From positions 1,445,007 to 1,509,006 of the forward strand of contig NZ_WHOY01000031.1 in NCBI RefSeq assembly GCF_009765445.1: DNA of 64,000 nucleotides. Reading direction: 5' to 3'. The stretch is from Pantoea sp. BAV 3049 (GTDB taxonomy: Bacteria; Pseudomonadota; Gammaproteobacteria; Enterobacterales; Enterobacteriaceae). The translations under genes were made by a program, and so were the position numbers. The notes under the pieces are model-generated. The model saw only the letters and a list, made by a program, of their open reading frames with translations. It was not told the origin of the DNA and searched no databases. This document shows, one piece after another, positions 37,042 to 51,150 of this stretch (positions are counted from its first letter, which is position 1; the number at the start of each line of letters is the position of its first letter).

Positions 37042-37797
37042 ATGGCAGATGAATCAAAGGACACCACCCATTTTGGCTTCCAGACCGTAGCCAAAAGCGA
37101 CAAAGCTGAAATGGTGGCTGATGTTTTCCATTCCGTTGCGGCCAAATATGACCTGATGAACGATCTGATGTCGTTCGGTATTCACCGCATCTGGAAGCGT
37201 TTCACTATCGACTGCAGCGGCGTGCGTCGCGGCCAGCGAGTGCTGGATCTGGCGGGTGGTACCGGTGACCTCACGGCAAAATTCTCGCGCCTGGTGGGCG
37301 AGACTGGCGAAGTGGTGCTGGCCGATATCAACAGCTCAATGCTGAAAGTGGGCCGCGAAAAGCTGCGTAATATCGGTATCGTTGGCAATGTGAACTACGT
37401 TCAGGCCAACGCGGAAGCGCTGCCTTTCCCGGATAACTACTTCGACTGCATTACTATCGCCTTTGGCCTGCGTAACGTCACCGAAAAAGAGAAGGCTCTG
37501 GCCTCAATGTTTCGCGTGCTCAAGCCGGGCGGACGTCTGCTGGTGCTGGAGTTCTCAAAGCCAGTGCTGGAACCGCTGAACAAAGCTTATGACGCTTACT
37601 CTTTCCATATCCTGCCGCGCATTGGCGAGCTGGTGGCGAAGGACGCCGGAAGCTATCGTTATCTGGCAGAATCCATCCGTATGCATCCGGATCAGGAGAC
37701 GCTGAAACAGATGATGGAAGACGTCGGCTTCGAAAACACCACCTATCATAATCTCACCGGTGGCATCGTAGCGTTGCACCGCGGGTTCAAGTTCTAA
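37042..37797 (+). CDS. ubiE: Ubiquinone/menaquinone methyltransferase UbiE
   Basis: UbiE C-methylates 2-polyprenyl-benzoquinol and demethylmenaquinol, so it serves both quinone pathways. It has 251 residues, as in E. coli. SAM-binding motif I is [12 protein letters not shown] (67-78), with [11 protein letters not shown] and [17 protein letters not shown] further on. The family start [12 protein letters not shown] at 37042 is chosen; an in-frame ATG 63 bp earlier adds a non-family segment. First gene of ubiE-ubiJ-ubiB. Confidence 0.97.
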   Translation: MADESKDTTHFGFQTVAKSDKAEMVADVFHSVAAKYDLMNDLMSFGIHRIWKRFTIDCSGVRRGQRVLDLAGGTGDLTAKFSRLVGETGEVVLADINSSMLKVGREKLRNIGIVGNVNYVQANAEALPFPDNYFDCITIAFGLRNVTEKEKALASMFRVLKPGGRLLVLEFSKPVLEPLNKAYDAYSFHILPRIGELVAKDAGSYRYLAESIRMHPDQETLKQMMEDVGFENTTYHNLTGGIVALHRGFKF

Positions 37798-37809
37798 ACA
37801 GGAAAGCGC

Positions 37810-38415
37810 ATGACCTTAACGCCGCTGTTAACCGCGGGGCTGGAAACAGCACTTAATCAGGTTTTGTATCGCGATCGCGGCCTGAAAGCAGCACGTCAAC
37901 GCCTGAATGGCAAAAGCCTGGCAATTGAGCTGGCTGAGCTGAAACAGCCGATCACGTTCATCTTCAGTGAAAAGCAGGTGGATGTGATTGGTGACTGGAA
38001 TGACACGCCGGATTGCCTGGTGAAAACCCGGCTTGCCACGCTGCGTAAGCTGCGCGATCGTCAACAATTAACCAGCCTGATCCGCAGCGGCGAGCTGGAA
38101 GTGACAGGGGATCTGCAGGTTGTGCAGCAGTTCTCTGCGCTGATCGATCTGGCTGAACTGGATCCGGCTGAGTACCTCGCGCCGTGGACCGGGGATATTG
38201 TTGCTCAGGGCGTCAGCCAGTTTGCCCGCCGGGGTGTGCAGTTTTTCAGTGGCGACCTGAAGCGCAAACAGGGCTACCTGAGCCAGGCGCTGACGGAAGA
38301 GTGGCGTCTGGCGCCCGGTAATCTCGAGCTGGCCTGGTTTGCGGAAGAGGTGGACGCGACGTCTCGCGAACTCTCCGCTCTGGAAGCCCGACTGAACGCG
38401 CTGGAGGGCAAATGA
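37810..38415 (+). CDS. ubiJ: Ubiquinone biosynthesis accessory factor UbiJ
   Basis: UbiJ has an SCP2-type lipid-binding domain and works with UbiK to organise the soluble Ubi complex that carries out late ubiquinone synthesis. The 201-residue protein has the SCP2 part in the first 120 residues ([36 protein letters not shown]) and a C-terminal helix likely to form a coiled coil ([18 protein letters not shown]). It overlaps ubiB by 4 bp. Confidence 0.95.
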   Translation: MTLTPLLTAGLETALNQVLYRDRGLKAARQRLNGKSLAIELAELKQPITFIFSEKQVDVIGDWNDTPDCLVKTRLATLRKLRDRQQLTSLIRSGELEVTGDLQVVQQFSALIDLAELDPAEYLAPWTGDIVAQGVSQFARRGVQFFSGDLKRKQGYLSQALTEEWRLAPGNLELAWFAEEVDATSRELSALEARLNALEGK

Positions 38416-40049
38416 CCTTCGGAGAACTACGTCGCCTCTACTTTATCATCCGCATTTTCCTCAGTTACGGCCTTGATGAGCTGATCCCGAAAACCCGGCT
38501 GGCGCTGCCGCTGCGCCTGTGGCGCAAGTGCCTCTTCTGGATGCCGAACCAGCACAAGAGCCAGCCGTTGGGTGAGCGTTTACGTCTGGCGTTAGAGCAA
38601 CTGGGGCCGGTGTGGATCAAGTTCGGCCAGATGATGTCCACCCGTCGTGACCTGTTCCCGCCGCACATAGCCGATCAGTTAGCGATGCTGCAGGACCGTG
38701 TTGCGCCGTTTGATGGCGTGCTGGCAAAACAACAGATTGAACAGTCGCTTGGCTGCGGAGTGGAAACCTGTTTTGATGATTTCGAGATCAAACCGCTGGC
38801 TTCCGCTTCCATTGCTCAGGTGCATACCGCCATACTGAAAGAAAACGGTCAGGAAGTGGTGATCAAAGTAATCCGTCCGGATATTTTACCGGTGATCAAA
38901 GCGGATATGCGGCTGATCAAACGTATGGCCCGTTGGGTACCGCGCTTGCTGCCTGATGGCCGCCGTCTGCGCCCGCAGGAAGTGGTGGCGGATTACGAGA
39001 AAACCCTGATCGACGAGCTGAACCTGCTGCGTGAAGCGGCAAACGCCATCCAGCTGCGCCGGAACTTCGACAACAGCAAAATGCTCTATGTGCCGGAAAT
39101 CTTCTCCGACTACTGCAGCGAAACCATGCTGGTGATGGAGCGCATTTACGGTATTCCGGTAAATGATGTGGTGCAGCTTGAGCAGCAGGGCGTCAACATG
39201 AAGCTGCTGGCCGAGCGCGGCGTGCAGGTCTTCTTCACCCAGGTGTTCCGCGACAGCTTTTTCCATGCTGATATGCATCCCGGCAATATCTTCGTCAGCT
39301 ATGACCACCCGGAAGATCCGCAGTATATTGGGATCGACTGCGGCATCGTCGGGTCGCTGAACAAAGAAGACAAGCGCTACCTGGCGGAGAACTTCATCGC
39401 CTTCTTCAACCGCGATTATCGCAAGGTGGCCGAGCTGCACGTGGATTCTGGCTGGGTTCCGCCAGACACCAATGTGGAAGATTTTGAATTTGCCATCCGC
39501 ACGGTCTGCGAGCCTATTTTTGAAAAGCCGCTGGCGGAGATCTCTTTCGGCCACGTGCTGCTGAATTTATTCAACACCGCACGCCGCTTCAATATGGAAG
39601 TTCAGCCTCAGCTGGTTCTCCTGCAGAAAACATTACTGTATGTTGAAGGGGTGGGACGGCAGCTGTATCCGCAGCTTGACCTGTGGAAAACCGCCAAACC
39701 GTTCCTTGAAGACTGGATTAAAGATCAGATCGGCATCCCGGCTATCGTCCGGGCGCTGAAGGAAAAGGCTCCGTTCTGGGCGGAAAAACTGCCAGAACTG
39801 CCTGAATTATTTTACGACAGCCTCCGTCAGCACAAGCATTTGCAGCACAGCGTGGATAAGTTGACCACCGATTTGAAAGGGGAGCGCGTCAGGCAGCATC
39901 AGTCGCGTTACCTGTTCGGGGTGGGTGCAACCCTGTTGCTGAGCGGAACGGCGATACTGCTGACCCGGCCACAATGGGATCTGATTTCCGCAGCAATGAT
40001 CGCTGCCGGACTGGTGACCTGGCTGATAGGCTGGCGAAAAACGGTCTGA
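38412..40049 (+). CDS. ubiB: UbiB, atypical kinase-like ubiquinone factor
   Basis: UbiB belongs to the ADCK/Coq8 family of atypical ATPases that help extract or deliver quinone intermediates from the membrane. The 545-residue protein has the KxGQ motif ([14 protein letters not shown]), the Ala-rich loop in place of the glycine-rich loop ([13 protein letters not shown]), the catalytic HADMHPGN and the metal-binding GIDCG. Two transmembrane helices lie at the C-terminus (about 500-540). Confidence 0.96.
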   Translation: MTFGELRRLYFIIRIFLSYGLDELIPKTRLALPLRLWRKCLFWMPNQHKSQPLGERLRLALEQLGPVWIKFGQMMSTRRDLFPPHIADQLAMLQDRVAPFDGVLAKQQIEQSLGCGVETCFDDFEIKPLASASIAQVHTAILKENGQEVVIKVIRPDILPVIKADMRLIKRMARWVPRLLPDGRRLRPQEVVADYEKTLIDELNLLREAANAIQLRRNFDNSKMLYVPEIFSDYCSETMLVMERIYGIPVNDVVQLEQQGVNMKLLAERGVQVFFTQVFRDSFFHADMHPGNIFVSYDHPEDPQYIGIDCGIVGSLNKEDKRYLAENFIAFFNRDYRKVAELHVDSGWVPPDTNVEDFEFAIRTVCEPIFEKPLAEISFGHVLLNLFNTARRFNMEVQPQLVLLQKTLLYVEGVGRQLYPQLDLWKTAKPFLEDWIKDQIGIPAIVRALKEKAPFWAEKLPELPELFYDSLRQHKHLQHSVDKLTTDLKGERVRQHQSRYLFGVGATLLLSGTAILLTRPQWDLISAAMIAAGLVTWLIGWRKTV

Positions 40050-40170
40050 TTGTCATGAAAAGTAAAAAGGGCCTGAGGAGTTAGCTGGCGTTGCTTTGTT
40101 CATCGTCAGCGCGCCCTGAGCTGTTATATACTGCAAAACTGGCATTACAACTGATTATCAGAGGCAAAAT

Positions 40171-40416
40171 ATGGGCGGTATAAGTATCTGGCAGTTATTA
40201 ATTATTGCCGTAATTGTGGTTCTTCTCTTTGGCACCAATAAATTGCGTACCATGGGTTCCGATCTGGGGTCATCCATCAAGGGCTTTAAAAAAGCCATGA
40301 GCGATGAAGATGAGAATGAAAAAAAACACGCCGATGATGCTGATTTCAATGCCAAACTGGCTGACAAACAGCAGACAGAAGCCAGGAAAGAAGACGTTAA
40401 GAACGACAAGGTATAA
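40171..40416 (+). CDS. tatA: Sec-independent translocase subunit TatA
   Basis: TatA multimers form the passage for folded, twin-arginine proteins. The 81-residue protein has one N-terminal transmembrane helix (about 4-21), the hinge [25 protein letters not shown] that makes the amphipathic helix, and an acidic/basic tail. ATG 40171 follows AGAGGC. It heads tatABC; a TATACT at 40127-40132 is a possible -10 for an own promoter downstream of ubiB. Confidence 0.96.
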   Translation: MGGISIWQLLIIAVIVVLLFGTNKLRTMGSDLGSSIKGFKKAMSDEDENEKKHADDADFNAKLADKQQTEARKEDVKNDKV

Positions 40417-40419
40417 ACC

Positions 40420-41046
40420 GTGTTCGACATAGGCTTTAGTGAACTGATATTGGTCTTCGTCATCGGGCTTGTGGTGCTGGGTCCCAAGCGTTTACCGGTG
40501 GCGGTCAGAACCGTCGTTGGCTGGATCCGCGCTCTGCGATCGCTGGCAACCAGCGTGCAGAATGAACTGGCTCAGGAGCTGAAATTGCAGGAGCTGCAGG
40601 ACAGCCTGAAAAAGGTCGAAGAGGCGAGTAAAAACAGCCTGACGCCAGAGCTGAAAGCCTCAATGGAAGAGTTGAAGCAGTCGGCGGAATCTATGAAGCG
40701 CTCCTACCTGGGCGAGAACGAAAAAGCCGATGATGAAGCCAACACTATCCATAATCCGTTAGTGAAAAAACCTGCCGAATCTCACGATGGCGTAACGCCA
40801 GCGGATGCTGACCATCAGGCCAGCGCGCCGGTGCAGGCGCCTGAAGCGCCCGCGAGTCCTCAGGCTGCAACCGCGCCGGCAGTAACCGCTGAACCGGTGG
40901 TGCACGTCTCTGAAGCGGCCAGTGCGCCAGCGGAGAAATCTGCGGCAGTTGCTAAGCCGGTGCCTGTGGCAGCGACAGGCACGGAACCTTCAATCCTGTC
41001 CAGCCGTGCTCCTGCTTCCACCACTCAACCGGGAGAGCAACGTTAA
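40420..41046 (+). CDS. tatB: Sec-independent translocase subunit TatB
   Basis: TatB forms the twin-arginine receptor with TatC. The 208-residue product starts at GTG 40420 with [25 protein letters not shown] (transmembrane helix about 2-21 and hinge with the conserved Glu and Pro), followed by an amphipathic helix. The rest, from about residue 100, is an Ala/Pro/Val-rich, low-complexity tail that makes it clearly longer than E. coli TatB (171 aa); this tail is known to be variable and dispensable in the family. Confidence 0.95.
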   Translation: MFDIGFSELILVFVIGLVVLGPKRLPVAVRTVVGWIRALRSLATSVQNELAQELKLQELQDSLKKVEEASKNSLTPELKASMEELKQSAESMKRSYLGENEKADDEANTIHNPLVKKPAESHDGVTPADADHQASAPVQAPEAPASPQAATAPAVTAEPVVHVSEAASAPAEKSAAVAKPVPVAATGTEPSILSSRAPASTTQPGEQR

Positions 41047-41048
41047 AC

Positions 41049-41810
41049 ATGGCTGTTGAAGATACCCAACCGCTTATCAGTCATTTGATTGAACTCCGTA
41101 AGCGTCTGCTGAACTGCATCATCGCCGTTGTGGCGATTTTTCTTTGCCTGGCTTACTTCTCCAATGATATCTACCAGATCGTTTCTGCACCGCTGATCAG
41201 ACAGATGCCAGCGGGTGCCAGCATGATCGCGACCGATGTGGCCTCGCCGTTCTTCACTCCGATCAAGCTGACGATGATTGTCTCAGTGTTCCTTGCGGTG
41301 CCGGTGATCCTCTATCAGATTTGGGCCTTTATTGCGCCTGCGCTGTACCGGCATGAGCGCAGGCTGGTTATGCCTCTGCTGTTTTCCAGTTCATTCCTAT
41401 TTTATGTGGGGATGGCTTTCGCCTACTTTGTTGTCTTTCCGTTGGCCTTTGGCTTCTTTGCCAAGACCGCCCCTCAGGGCGTGGTGATCGCTACCGACAT
41501 CAACAACTACCTCGATTTTGTGATGGCGTTGTTTATGGCGTTTGGCGTCTCCTTTGAAGTGCCGATTGCCATTGTGTTGCTGTGCTGGACCGGCGTGACA
41601 ACACCTGAAGAACTGAAGAAAAAGCGCCCATACGTACTGGTCGGCGCTTTTGTGGTGGGCATGTTACTGACGCCACCGGATGTTTTCTCGCAGACGCTTC
41701 TGGCAATCCCAATGTATTGCCTGTTTGAAGTGGGAGTGTTCTTCGCCCGCTTCTACGTTGGCAAAGGGCGTAAAGACAACGACCAGGATGAAGCCGGGAC
41801 CGAAGAATAG
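41049..41810 (+). CDS. tatC: Sec-independent translocase subunit TatC
   Basis: TatC recognises the twin-arginine signal. The 253-residue membrane protein has six helices; signature elements are [14 protein letters not shown] at the N-terminus with the signal-binding Glu and the conserved F-P-x-x-F-type stretches [11 protein letters not shown] and [18 protein letters not shown]. Spaced 2 bp from tatB. A hairpin follows. Confidence 0.97.
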   Translation: MAVEDTQPLISHLIELRKRLLNCIIAVVAIFLCLAYFSNDIYQIVSAPLIRQMPAGASMIATDVASPFFTPIKLTMIVSVFLAVPVILYQIWAFIAPALYRHERRLVMPLLFSSSFLFYVGMAFAYFVVFPLAFGFFAKTAPQGVVIATDINNYLDFVMALFMAFGVSFEVPIAIVLLCWTGVTTPEELKKKRPYVLVGAFVVGMLLTPPDVFSQTLLAIPMYCLFEVGVFFARFYVGKGRKDNDQDEAGTEE

Positions 41811-41840
41811 CTTTTCTGGCTCCGCCTCGTTGAAGTGAAA

Positions 41841-41867
41841 TAACCGCCCGAAAGGGCGGTTACTGTT
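41841..41867 (+). terminator. Hairpin after tatC
   Basis: TAACCGCCC / GGGCGGTTA, a 9-bp stem with a GAAA tetraloop, then CTGTTT. The T tract is poor, so partial termination before tatD is the likely effect. Confidence 0.5.
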
Positions 41868-41878
41868 TGGAACAAGCT

Positions 41879-42664
41879 ATGTTTGATATCGGGGTTAACC
41901 TGACCAGCACGCAGTTCGCGAAAGATCGCGATCATGTCGTTAAACGTGCGAAAGATGCAGGGGTGACCGGTTTACTGATCACCGGGACCAACGCGCTGGA
42001 AAGCCAGCAGGCGCAGAGCCTGGCCACACGCCGTCCGGGCTATTGCTGGTCAACCGCGGGCGTCCATCCTCATCACGCCAGTGAATGGTCAGGAGAAACG
42101 GCGGCCACGCTGAAGCGTCTGGCTGAAAGCCCGGAGGTGGTGGCGATTGGCGAGTGCGGGCTGGATTTTAACCGTAATGTCTCCGAACCCGAGCAGCAGG
42201 CCTACGCCTTCGATGCTCAACTGGCGCTGGCCGCAGAGGTGGGACTGCCCGTCTTTCTCCACTGCCGCGAAGCGCACGACCGCTTTATGGCTATCCTGAC
42301 GCCGTGGCTGCCGAAACTGGCCGGTGCGGTGATCCACTGCTTTACCGGCACCCGTGCAGAGCTGGAAGCCTGCCTGGCTGCAGGACTTTATGTCGGAATT
42401 ACTGGCTGGGTGTGCGACGAGCGTCGCGGGATGGAACTGCGCGATTTGATGCCGCTGATACCACAGAATCGCCTGCTGCTGGAAACAGATGCACCATATC
42501 TGATCCCGCGTGATATGCGTCCCCGCCCGGTATCACGCCGCAACGAACCCTGTTTTTTACCGCATATTGTTGAGCAGGTGGCGGCGTTACGTGGTGAGGA
42601 GGCGCCAGCTTTGGGACAGCAGTGCGACCGTAATGCCCGGGAATTGTTCAGGCTGACCGTTTAG
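41879..42664 (+). CDS. tatD: TatD-family metal-dependent nuclease
   Basis: A 261-residue TIM-barrel metallohydrolase. E. coli TatD is a 3'-5' DNase/exonuclease and is not needed for Tat export despite its name. Metal-site elements are GECGLDF (Glu), HCREAH (His), IHCFTGT (His) and ETDAPYL (Asp). As usual for TatD proper, the N-terminal HxH of other family members is replaced (MFDIGVNL). ATG 41879 is chosen; the TTG at 41867 would add four residues. Confidence 0.94.
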   Translation: MFDIGVNLTSTQFAKDRDHVVKRAKDAGVTGLLITGTNALESQQAQSLATRRPGYCWSTAGVHPHHASEWSGETAATLKRLAESPEVVAIGECGLDFNRNVSEPEQQAYAFDAQLALAAEVGLPVFLHCREAHDRFMAILTPWLPKLAGAVIHCFTGTRAELEACLAAGLYVGITGWVCDERRGMELRDLMPLIPQNRLLLETDAPYLIPRDMRPRPVSRRNEPCFLPHIVEQVAALRGEEAPALGQQCDRNARELFRLTV

Positions 42665-42703
42665 CCAGTGTAAACGCGGCGGGCAGCAGGCGGAGAAGAA
42701 GCC

Positions 42704-43192
42704 TCAGAGCTTCTGGAATTGTTTGTTGTCCAGGCTGCGCATGATTTGCTTATTCAGCAGGTTAAGCAGCAGCATGGAACGCGCTTCGCCGTCCGGCTCG
42801 GTAAAAATCGCCTTCAATCCTTCAAAAGCGCCCGCAGTGATAATGACCCGGTCACCCGGCTGCGGCAGATCGGGATCGACCAGCGTTTCGGGCTGATCGG
42901 CTTGCAAAGCGGCGATCACATCATACGGCACGTTAGCGGGCAGGCTGCCAAAGCGAACGAAATGGCTGACTCCACGGGTTGCACTGATGGTGGTGGTGTG
43001 GATGGCTTCCGGATCGAACTCAATAAACAGATAGTTCGGGAACAGCGGTTCGCTTACCTGAGTGCGCTTGCCACGTACCAATTTCTCTAATGCAATCATC
43101 GGGCTGAGGCAATGCACCGCCTGGCGCTCAAGATGTTCTTTCGCGCGCAGCAGCTGCCCACGTTTGCAATAAAGTAAATACCAGGATTCCAT
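42704..43192 (-). CDS. rfaH: Transcription antiterminator RfaH
   Basis: RfaH, a NusG paralogue, is recruited at ops sites and allows RNA polymerase to read through long LPS, capsule and related operons. The 162-residue protein has the NGN domain (1-100; [29 protein letters not shown]) and the C-terminal domain that refolds between alpha and beta forms (112-162). Convergent with tatD and divergent from ubiD as in E. coli. Confidence 0.96.
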   Translation of the reverse strand: MESWYLLYCKRGQLLRAKEHLERQAVHCLSPMIALEKLVRGKRTQVSEPLFPNYLFIEFDPEAIHTTTISATRGVSHFVRFGSLPANVPYDVIAALQADQPETLVDPDLPQPGDRVIITAGAFEGLKAIFTEPDGEARSMLLLNLLNKQIMRSLDNKQFQKL

Positions 43193-43310
43193 AACGTCAC
43201 TTCACAATTACAGGGACGTTAAGAATAACAAAATCCGACTCGAAAAACTAAGCATCCTGCTTTAATCCTCCCTATAATGGCCGATTCACTGACCGTATTG
43301 ATGAGAAGTC

Positions 43311-44813
43311 ATGAAATACCACGACTTACGCGACTTCCTTTCTCTGCTTGAACAGCGCGGAGAATTAAAACGCATTACGCAAGAGATCGATCCCGATCTT
43401 GAAATGACCGAAATTGCCGACCGCACCCTGCGGGCTGGCGGCCCGGCGCTGTTATTCGAAAATCCCAAAGGTTATAGCATGCCAGTGCTTTGTAACCTGT
43501 TCGGTACGCCGGACCGGGTGGCGTTAGGCATGGGCCAGGAGGATGTGACGGCACTGCGTGACGTGGGTCGGTTACTCGCTTTCCTGAAAGAGCCAGAACC
43601 ACCGCGGGGCTTCCGTGATTTCTTCGACAAAATTCCGCAGTGGAAACAGGTCCTGAATATGCCGACCAAACGCCTGCGGGATGCTCCCTGCCAGCAGCAA
43701 ATCTGGCAGGGCGAAGAGGTGGATCTGCACAAAATTCCGGTGATGAAATGCTGGCCGGAAGATGCGGCTCCGCTGATCACCTGGGGCCTGACGGTCACCC
43801 GTGGGCCGCACAAAGAGCGGCAAAATCTCGGGATTTACCGTCAACAGGTCATTGGCAAAAACAAGCTGATTATGCGCTGGCTGTCGCATCGTGGCGGCGC
43901 GCTGGATTTCCAGGAGTGGTCACAGCAGCATCCCGGTGAACGATTCCCGGTAGCTGTGGCGCTGGGTGCCGATCCGGCGACCATTCTCGGCGCGGTGACG
44001 CCGGTGCCGGATACCCTGTCGGAATATGCTTTCGCCGGACTGCTGCGTGGCACCAAAACCGAAGTGGTGAAGTGCATCTCCAACGACCTTGAAGTTCCGG
44101 CCAGCGCTGAAATCGTGCTGGAAGGCTATATCGAGGCGGGTGAAATGGCACCGGAAGGCCCTTATGGCGACCACACCGGTTACTACAATGAAGTGGATAG
44201 CTTCCCGGTATTTACCGTCACGCACATTACGCAGCGCCAGGATGCAATCTATCATTCAACCTACACTGGCCGTCCGCCGGATGAGCCTGCAGTGCTGGGT
44301 GTGGCGCTGAATGAAGTCTTCGTCCCGATCCTGCAGAAGCAGTTCCCGGAGATTGTGGATTTCTATCTGCCACCGGAAGGGTGTTCCTACCGGCTGGCCG
44401 TGGTCACCATGAAAAAGCAGTATGCAGGCCACGCCAAGCGGGTGATGATGGGCGTCTGGTCATTCCTGCGCCAGTTTATGTACACGAAATTTGTTATTGT
44501 CTGCGATGATGACGTGAACGCGCGCGACTGGAATGACGTGATCTGGGCGATTACCACACGTATGGATCCGGCCAGAGACACGGTGCTGGTAGAAAACACG
44601 CCAATCGACTATCTGGATTTTGCCTCGCCGGTTTCCGGCCTTGGCTCCAAGATGGGCCTGGATGCCACCAACAAGTGGCCGGGGGAAACCCAGCGCGAGT
44701 GGGGCCGCCCGATCCGCAAAGATCCTGCCGTTACGGCAAAAATTGATGCGATCTGGGATGAGTTAGCTATCTTCAGTAAGACGCCCGGGCGCAAAACTGC
44801 GCCCGGCAAATAA
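43311..44813 (+). CDS. ubiD: 3-octaprenyl-4-hydroxybenzoate decarboxylase UbiD
   Basis: UbiD is the prenyl-FMN-dependent decarboxylase of ubiquinone synthesis. The 500-residue protein has the family N-terminus [21 protein letters not shown], and the cofactor and active-site region around NLGIYRQQV and [14 protein letters not shown] with the catalytic Glu. It depends on UbiX for the cofactor. It is followed by fre after 25 bp. Confidence 0.97.
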   Translation: MKYHDLRDFLSLLEQRGELKRITQEIDPDLEMTEIADRTLRAGGPALLFENPKGYSMPVLCNLFGTPDRVALGMGQEDVTALRDVGRLLAFLKEPEPPRGFRDFFDKIPQWKQVLNMPTKRLRDAPCQQQIWQGEEVDLHKIPVMKCWPEDAAPLITWGLTVTRGPHKERQNLGIYRQQVIGKNKLIMRWLSHRGGALDFQEWSQQHPGERFPVAVALGADPATILGAVTPVPDTLSEYAFAGLLRGTKTEVVKCISNDLEVPASAEIVLEGYIEAGEMAPEGPYGDHTGYYNEVDSFPVFTVTHITQRQDAIYHSTYTGRPPDEPAVLGVALNEVFVPILQKQFPEIVDFYLPPEGCSYRLAVVTMKKQYAGHAKRVMMGVWSFLRQFMYTKFVIVCDDDVNARDWNDVIWAITTRMDPARDTVLVENTPIDYLDFASPVSGLGSKMGLDATNKWPGETQREWGRPIRKDPAVTAKIDAIWDELAIFSKTPGRKTAPGK

Positions 44814-44838
44814 TTGTTCGACCCGACAGAGGGAACGC

Positions 44839-45540
44839 ATGACAACGTTAAGCTGTAAAGTGATCTCGGTAGAAGCAATTACCGATACCGTTTACCGGGT
44901 ACGGATGGTGCCAGAGGCCGACTTCAGCTTCCGTGCCGGTCAGTATCTGATGGTGGTGATGGATGAGCGGGACAAGCGTCCGTTCTCCCTGGCATCCACG
45001 CCGATGGAAAAAGACATCATTGAGTTGCACATTGGTGCCTCGGAGCTGAACCTCTACGCCATGGCGGTGATGGAGCGGATCCAGCAGCAGCGAAAAATCA
45101 CCGTGGATATTCCGCACGGTGATGCGTGGCTGCGGGAAGAGGGCGATCGTCCGCTGATCCTGATTGCGGGGGGTACGGGCTTCTCTTACGCGCGTTCAAT
45201 CCTGCTCACTGCCCTGTCGCAGCAGTCGGATCGCGATATCGCGCTCTACTGGGGCGGCCGCGAGCTGAAGCACCTCTATGATATGGAAGAGCTGGAAGCG
45301 CTGGCGGTCAAGCATCCTAATCTGAAGATCATTCCGGTGGTCGAACAGCCTGAACCGGGCTGGGAAGGGCGTAATGGCACGGTGCTGACGGCGGTGATGA
45401 ATGATTACGGCAGTCTGGCCGGTCATGACATCTATATTGCCGGACGTTTTGATATGGCGAAAATTGCCCGGGAACGTTTCTGTGCCGAGCGCGGAGCTAA
45501 AGAGGATCAGATGTACGGCGATGCCTTCGCTTTCATCTGA
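44839..45540 (+). CDS. fre: NAD(P)H-flavin reductase Fre
   Basis: Fre reduces free flavins with NAD(P)H. The 233-residue protein has the flavin-site motif RPFSLAS at about 52-58 and the pyridine-nucleotide motif [11 protein letters not shown], with LYWGGREL and a C-terminal YGDAFAFI as in other members. Reduced flavin supports ferric reduction and other enzymes. Probably cotranscribed with ubiD. Confidence 0.96.
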   Translation: MTTLSCKVISVEAITDTVYRVRMVPEADFSFRAGQYLMVVMDERDKRPFSLASTPMEKDIIELHIGASELNLYAMAVMERIQQQRKITVDIPHGDAWLREEGDRPLILIAGGTGFSYARSILLTALSQQSDRDIALYWGGRELKHLYDMEELEALAVKHPNLKIIPVVEQPEPGWEGRNGTVLTAVMNDYGSLAGHDIYIAGRFDMAKIARERFCAERGAKEDQMYGDAFAFI

Positions 45541-45573
45541 TTTTTCAGGGGTGGAGCACTCTGCCCCTGAATG

Positions 45574-45598
45574 AAAAAACCCGCCCCTGACAGGCGGG
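45574..45598 (-). terminator. fadBA terminator
   Basis: On the minus strand CCCGCC / GGCGGG with a 7-nt loop is followed by GTTTTTT. A second stem, CAGGGG / CCCCTG (45546-45569), lies on the fre side and may end fre without a T tract. Confidence 0.8.
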
Positions 45599-45629
45599 AA
45601 GAACAGCAGTGTAACTTCCAGTCAACGTA

Positions 45630-48990
<3,361 letters not shown>

Positions 48991-49018
48991 GTTAATCTCC
49001 TGAAGCCGCGATAAGAGG

Positions 49019-49035
49019 ATCTGGTCATACCAGAT
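49019..49035. promoter_or_regulatory. FadR operator of fadBA
   Basis: ATCTGGTCATACCAGAT is a full palindrome, nearly the same as the E. coli fadB operator (remembered as ATCTGGTACGACCAGAT). FadR binding would repress fadBA until long-chain acyl-CoA is present. Confidence 0.85.
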
Positions 49036-49061
49036 GATCAGGAGTGTGGAAGGGATGTTAA

Positions 49062-49095
49062 TTATTTGCAAACGAGACTTTGCTTATTTGCAAAC
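49062..49095. repeat. 12-bp direct repeats between fadB and pepQ
   Basis: TTATTTGCAAAC occurs at 49062-49073 and 49084-49095, 22 bp apart (two helical turns). The similarity continues weakly (GAGA, AAGA). They lie between the FadR operator and the pepQ start. I do not recognise the binding protein. Confidence 0.55.
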
Positions 49096-49177
49096 AAGAT
49101 CACAGGCGCGGCAAAACGGCATCGGGCAAACGGCTGTGATAAGATGCGCTCAAATTGGTGTTAACGGAGGCAATGAG

Positions 49178-50509
49178 ATGGAATCGTTGGTTAACCTGTA
49201 TCAGGACCATATCAAAACGCTGCAGGCGCGTGCGCAGCAGGTTTTAGCCCGCTTTAAACTGGACGGCATGCTGATCCACTCCGGAGAACTGCTGACGGTT
49301 TTCCTCGACGATCATGACTATCCCTTTAAGGTCAATCCGCAGTTTAAAGCCTGGGTGCCGGTGACCTCCGTACCGAACTGCTGGCTGTGGGTGGATGGCG
49401 TGAATAAGCCGAAGCTGTGGTTTTACTCCCCGGTGGATTACTGGCATAACGTCGAGCCACTGCCGCAAAGCTTCTGGACGGATGAAATCGACATCATGGC
49501 GCTGAAGAAAGCCGATGAGATCGGCCAGCTGCTGCCAGCTCAACGTCAGAACATCGCCTATATCGGCCCCGTGCCGGAACGCGCAACCCAGCTAGGGATC
49601 AAAGCTGAGCAGATCAATCCGAAAGGGGCGCTGGATTTCCTGCATTATCATCGCTCTTATAAAACGGATTACGAGCTGTATTGCATGCGTGAAGCGCAGA
49701 AAACGGCGGTGATCGGTCATCGTGCGGCGAAGGAGGCCTTCCTGTCCGGCATGAGCGAGTTTGATATCAACAATGCCTACCTCAGTGCAACCGGCCACCG
49801 TGATATCGACGTGCCTTACGGCAATATCATTGCGCTGAATGAACATGCTGCGGTGCTGCACTACACCAAACTGGATCACCTGCCGCCGGAAGAGTCACGC
49901 AGCTTCCTGATTGATGCCGGTACCGAATACAACGGTTATGCTGCAGACCTGACCCGGACCTACGCCGCGAAAGCTGACAGCGAGTACGCTCAGCTGGTCA
50001 GAGACATGAATGAAGAAGAGCTGGCGCTGATTGCCACTCTGAAAGCGGGCGTGCGCTACACCGAGTACCATCAGCAAATGCACCAGCGTATTGCGAAGCT
50101 GCTGCTGAAGCATCAACTGGTGAAAGGGCTGAGCGAAGAAGCGCTGGTGGCGGAAGATCTGACCGGGCCGTTTATGCCGCATGGCGTGGGCCACCCGCTC
50201 GGGCTGCAGGTACACGACGTCGCCGGGTTTATGCAGGATGACCATGGCACGCACCTGGCCGCGCCGCAGCAGTATCCTTATCTGCGCTGCACCCGCATTC
50301 TTGAGCCAGGCATGGTGCTGACCATTGAGCCGGGTATCTACTTTATTGACTCGCTGCTGGCCCCATGGCGTGAAGGTAAATTCAGCCAGCACTTCGACTG
50401 GGCGCGTATTGACGCACTGAAACCTTATGGCGGGATCCGAATTGAGGATAACGTGGTGGTCCGCGAGCAGGGCGTGGAAAATATGACGCGGGATTTGAAG
50501 CTGGATTGA
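49178..50509 (+). CDS. pepQ: Xaa-Pro dipeptidase PepQ
   Basis: PepQ cleaves dipeptides with C-terminal proline. It is a pita-bread metallopeptidase of 443 residues, like E. coli. Ligands for the two metal ions lie in [17 protein letters not shown] (two Asp), [13 protein letters not shown] (His), LTIEPGIYF (Glu) and IRIEDN (Glu). The start at 49178 follows GGAGG; longer frames run into the control region. Its stop overlaps the yigZ start. Confidence 0.96.
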   Translation: MESLVNLYQDHIKTLQARAQQVLARFKLDGMLIHSGELLTVFLDDHDYPFKVNPQFKAWVPVTSVPNCWLWVDGVNKPKLWFYSPVDYWHNVEPLPQSFWTDEIDIMALKKADEIGQLLPAQRQNIAYIGPVPERATQLGIKAEQINPKGALDFLHYHRSYKTDYELYCMREAQKTAVIGHRAAKEAFLSGMSEFDINNAYLSATGHRDIDVPYGNIIALNEHAAVLHYTKLDHLPPEESRSFLIDAGTEYNGYAADLTRTYAAKADSEYAQLVRDMNEEELALIATLKAGVRYTEYHQQMHQRIAKLLLKHQLVKGLSEEALVAEDLTGPFMPHGVGHPLGLQVHDVAGFMQDDHGTHLAAPQQYPYLRCTRILEPGMVLTIEPGIYFIDSLLAPWREGKFSQHFDWARIDALKPYGGIRIEDNVVVREQGVENMTRDLKLD

Positions 50510-51120
50510 TGGACGCCTATGACATCCCTGCGGAGCTGTTCAGCTTCAGCGAGGAAATCAAAAAAAGCCGCTTTATCACGCTGTTAGCCCATACTGATGG
50601 TGTGGAAGCGGCTCGCGCCTTTGTACAGCAGATAAAAAGCGAACACCCCACCGCCCGGCATCACTGTTGGGCCTGGGTGGCCGGTTCGCCAGCGGACTCT
50701 CAGCAACTGGGCTTCTCCGATGATGGCGAGCCTTCAGGCACGGCAGGCAAACCGATGCTTGCCCAGCTGATGGGGAGTAATATTGGTGAGATCACCGCCG
50801 TGGTGGTTCGCTACTATGGCGGCATTCAGCTAGGCACGGGTGGGCTGGTGAAGGCTTATGGTGGCGGTGTGCAGCAGGCATTGAAGATATTGCCCCGTCT
50901 GCAAAAAGTGCCGATGCTGACGTTTACGCTCTGCTGCGACTATGCTCAGCTGTCGGAGATAGAAAGAATGATTGGCCGGTTCCACGGTCAGCTGCAGCAC
51001 AGCGAATTTCTGCAAAGCGTATCGCTGACGCTGGCCCTGCCTCATGCACAGGTTGCCGGGTTTACGCAAAATCTCACGGACTTCAGCAGAGGGGTGCTGC
51101 ACCTCGCTCCGCTCAAATAA
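50509..51120 (+). CDS. yigZ: IMPACT-family protein YigZ
   Basis: A 203-residue UPF0029/IMPACT protein: an N-terminal domain with HHCWAWVAG, DDGEPSGTAGKPML and VVRYYGGIQLGTGGLVKAYG, and a C-terminal domain of ferredoxin-like fold. Its role in E. coli is not established. ATG 50509 shares one base with the pepQ stop. Confidence 0.93.
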   Translation: MDAYDIPAELFSFSEEIKKSRFITLLAHTDGVEAARAFVQQIKSEHPTARHHCWAWVAGSPADSQQLGFSDDGEPSGTAGKPMLAQLMGSNIGEITAVVVRYYGGIQLGTGGLVKAYGGGVQQALKILPRLQKVPMLTFTLCCDYAQLSEIERMIGRFHGQLQHSEFLQSVSLTLALPHAQVAGFTQNLTDFSRGVLHLAPLK

Positions 51121-51150
51121 TCTATTTACTGTCAGGAAAGGAACGGCTGC

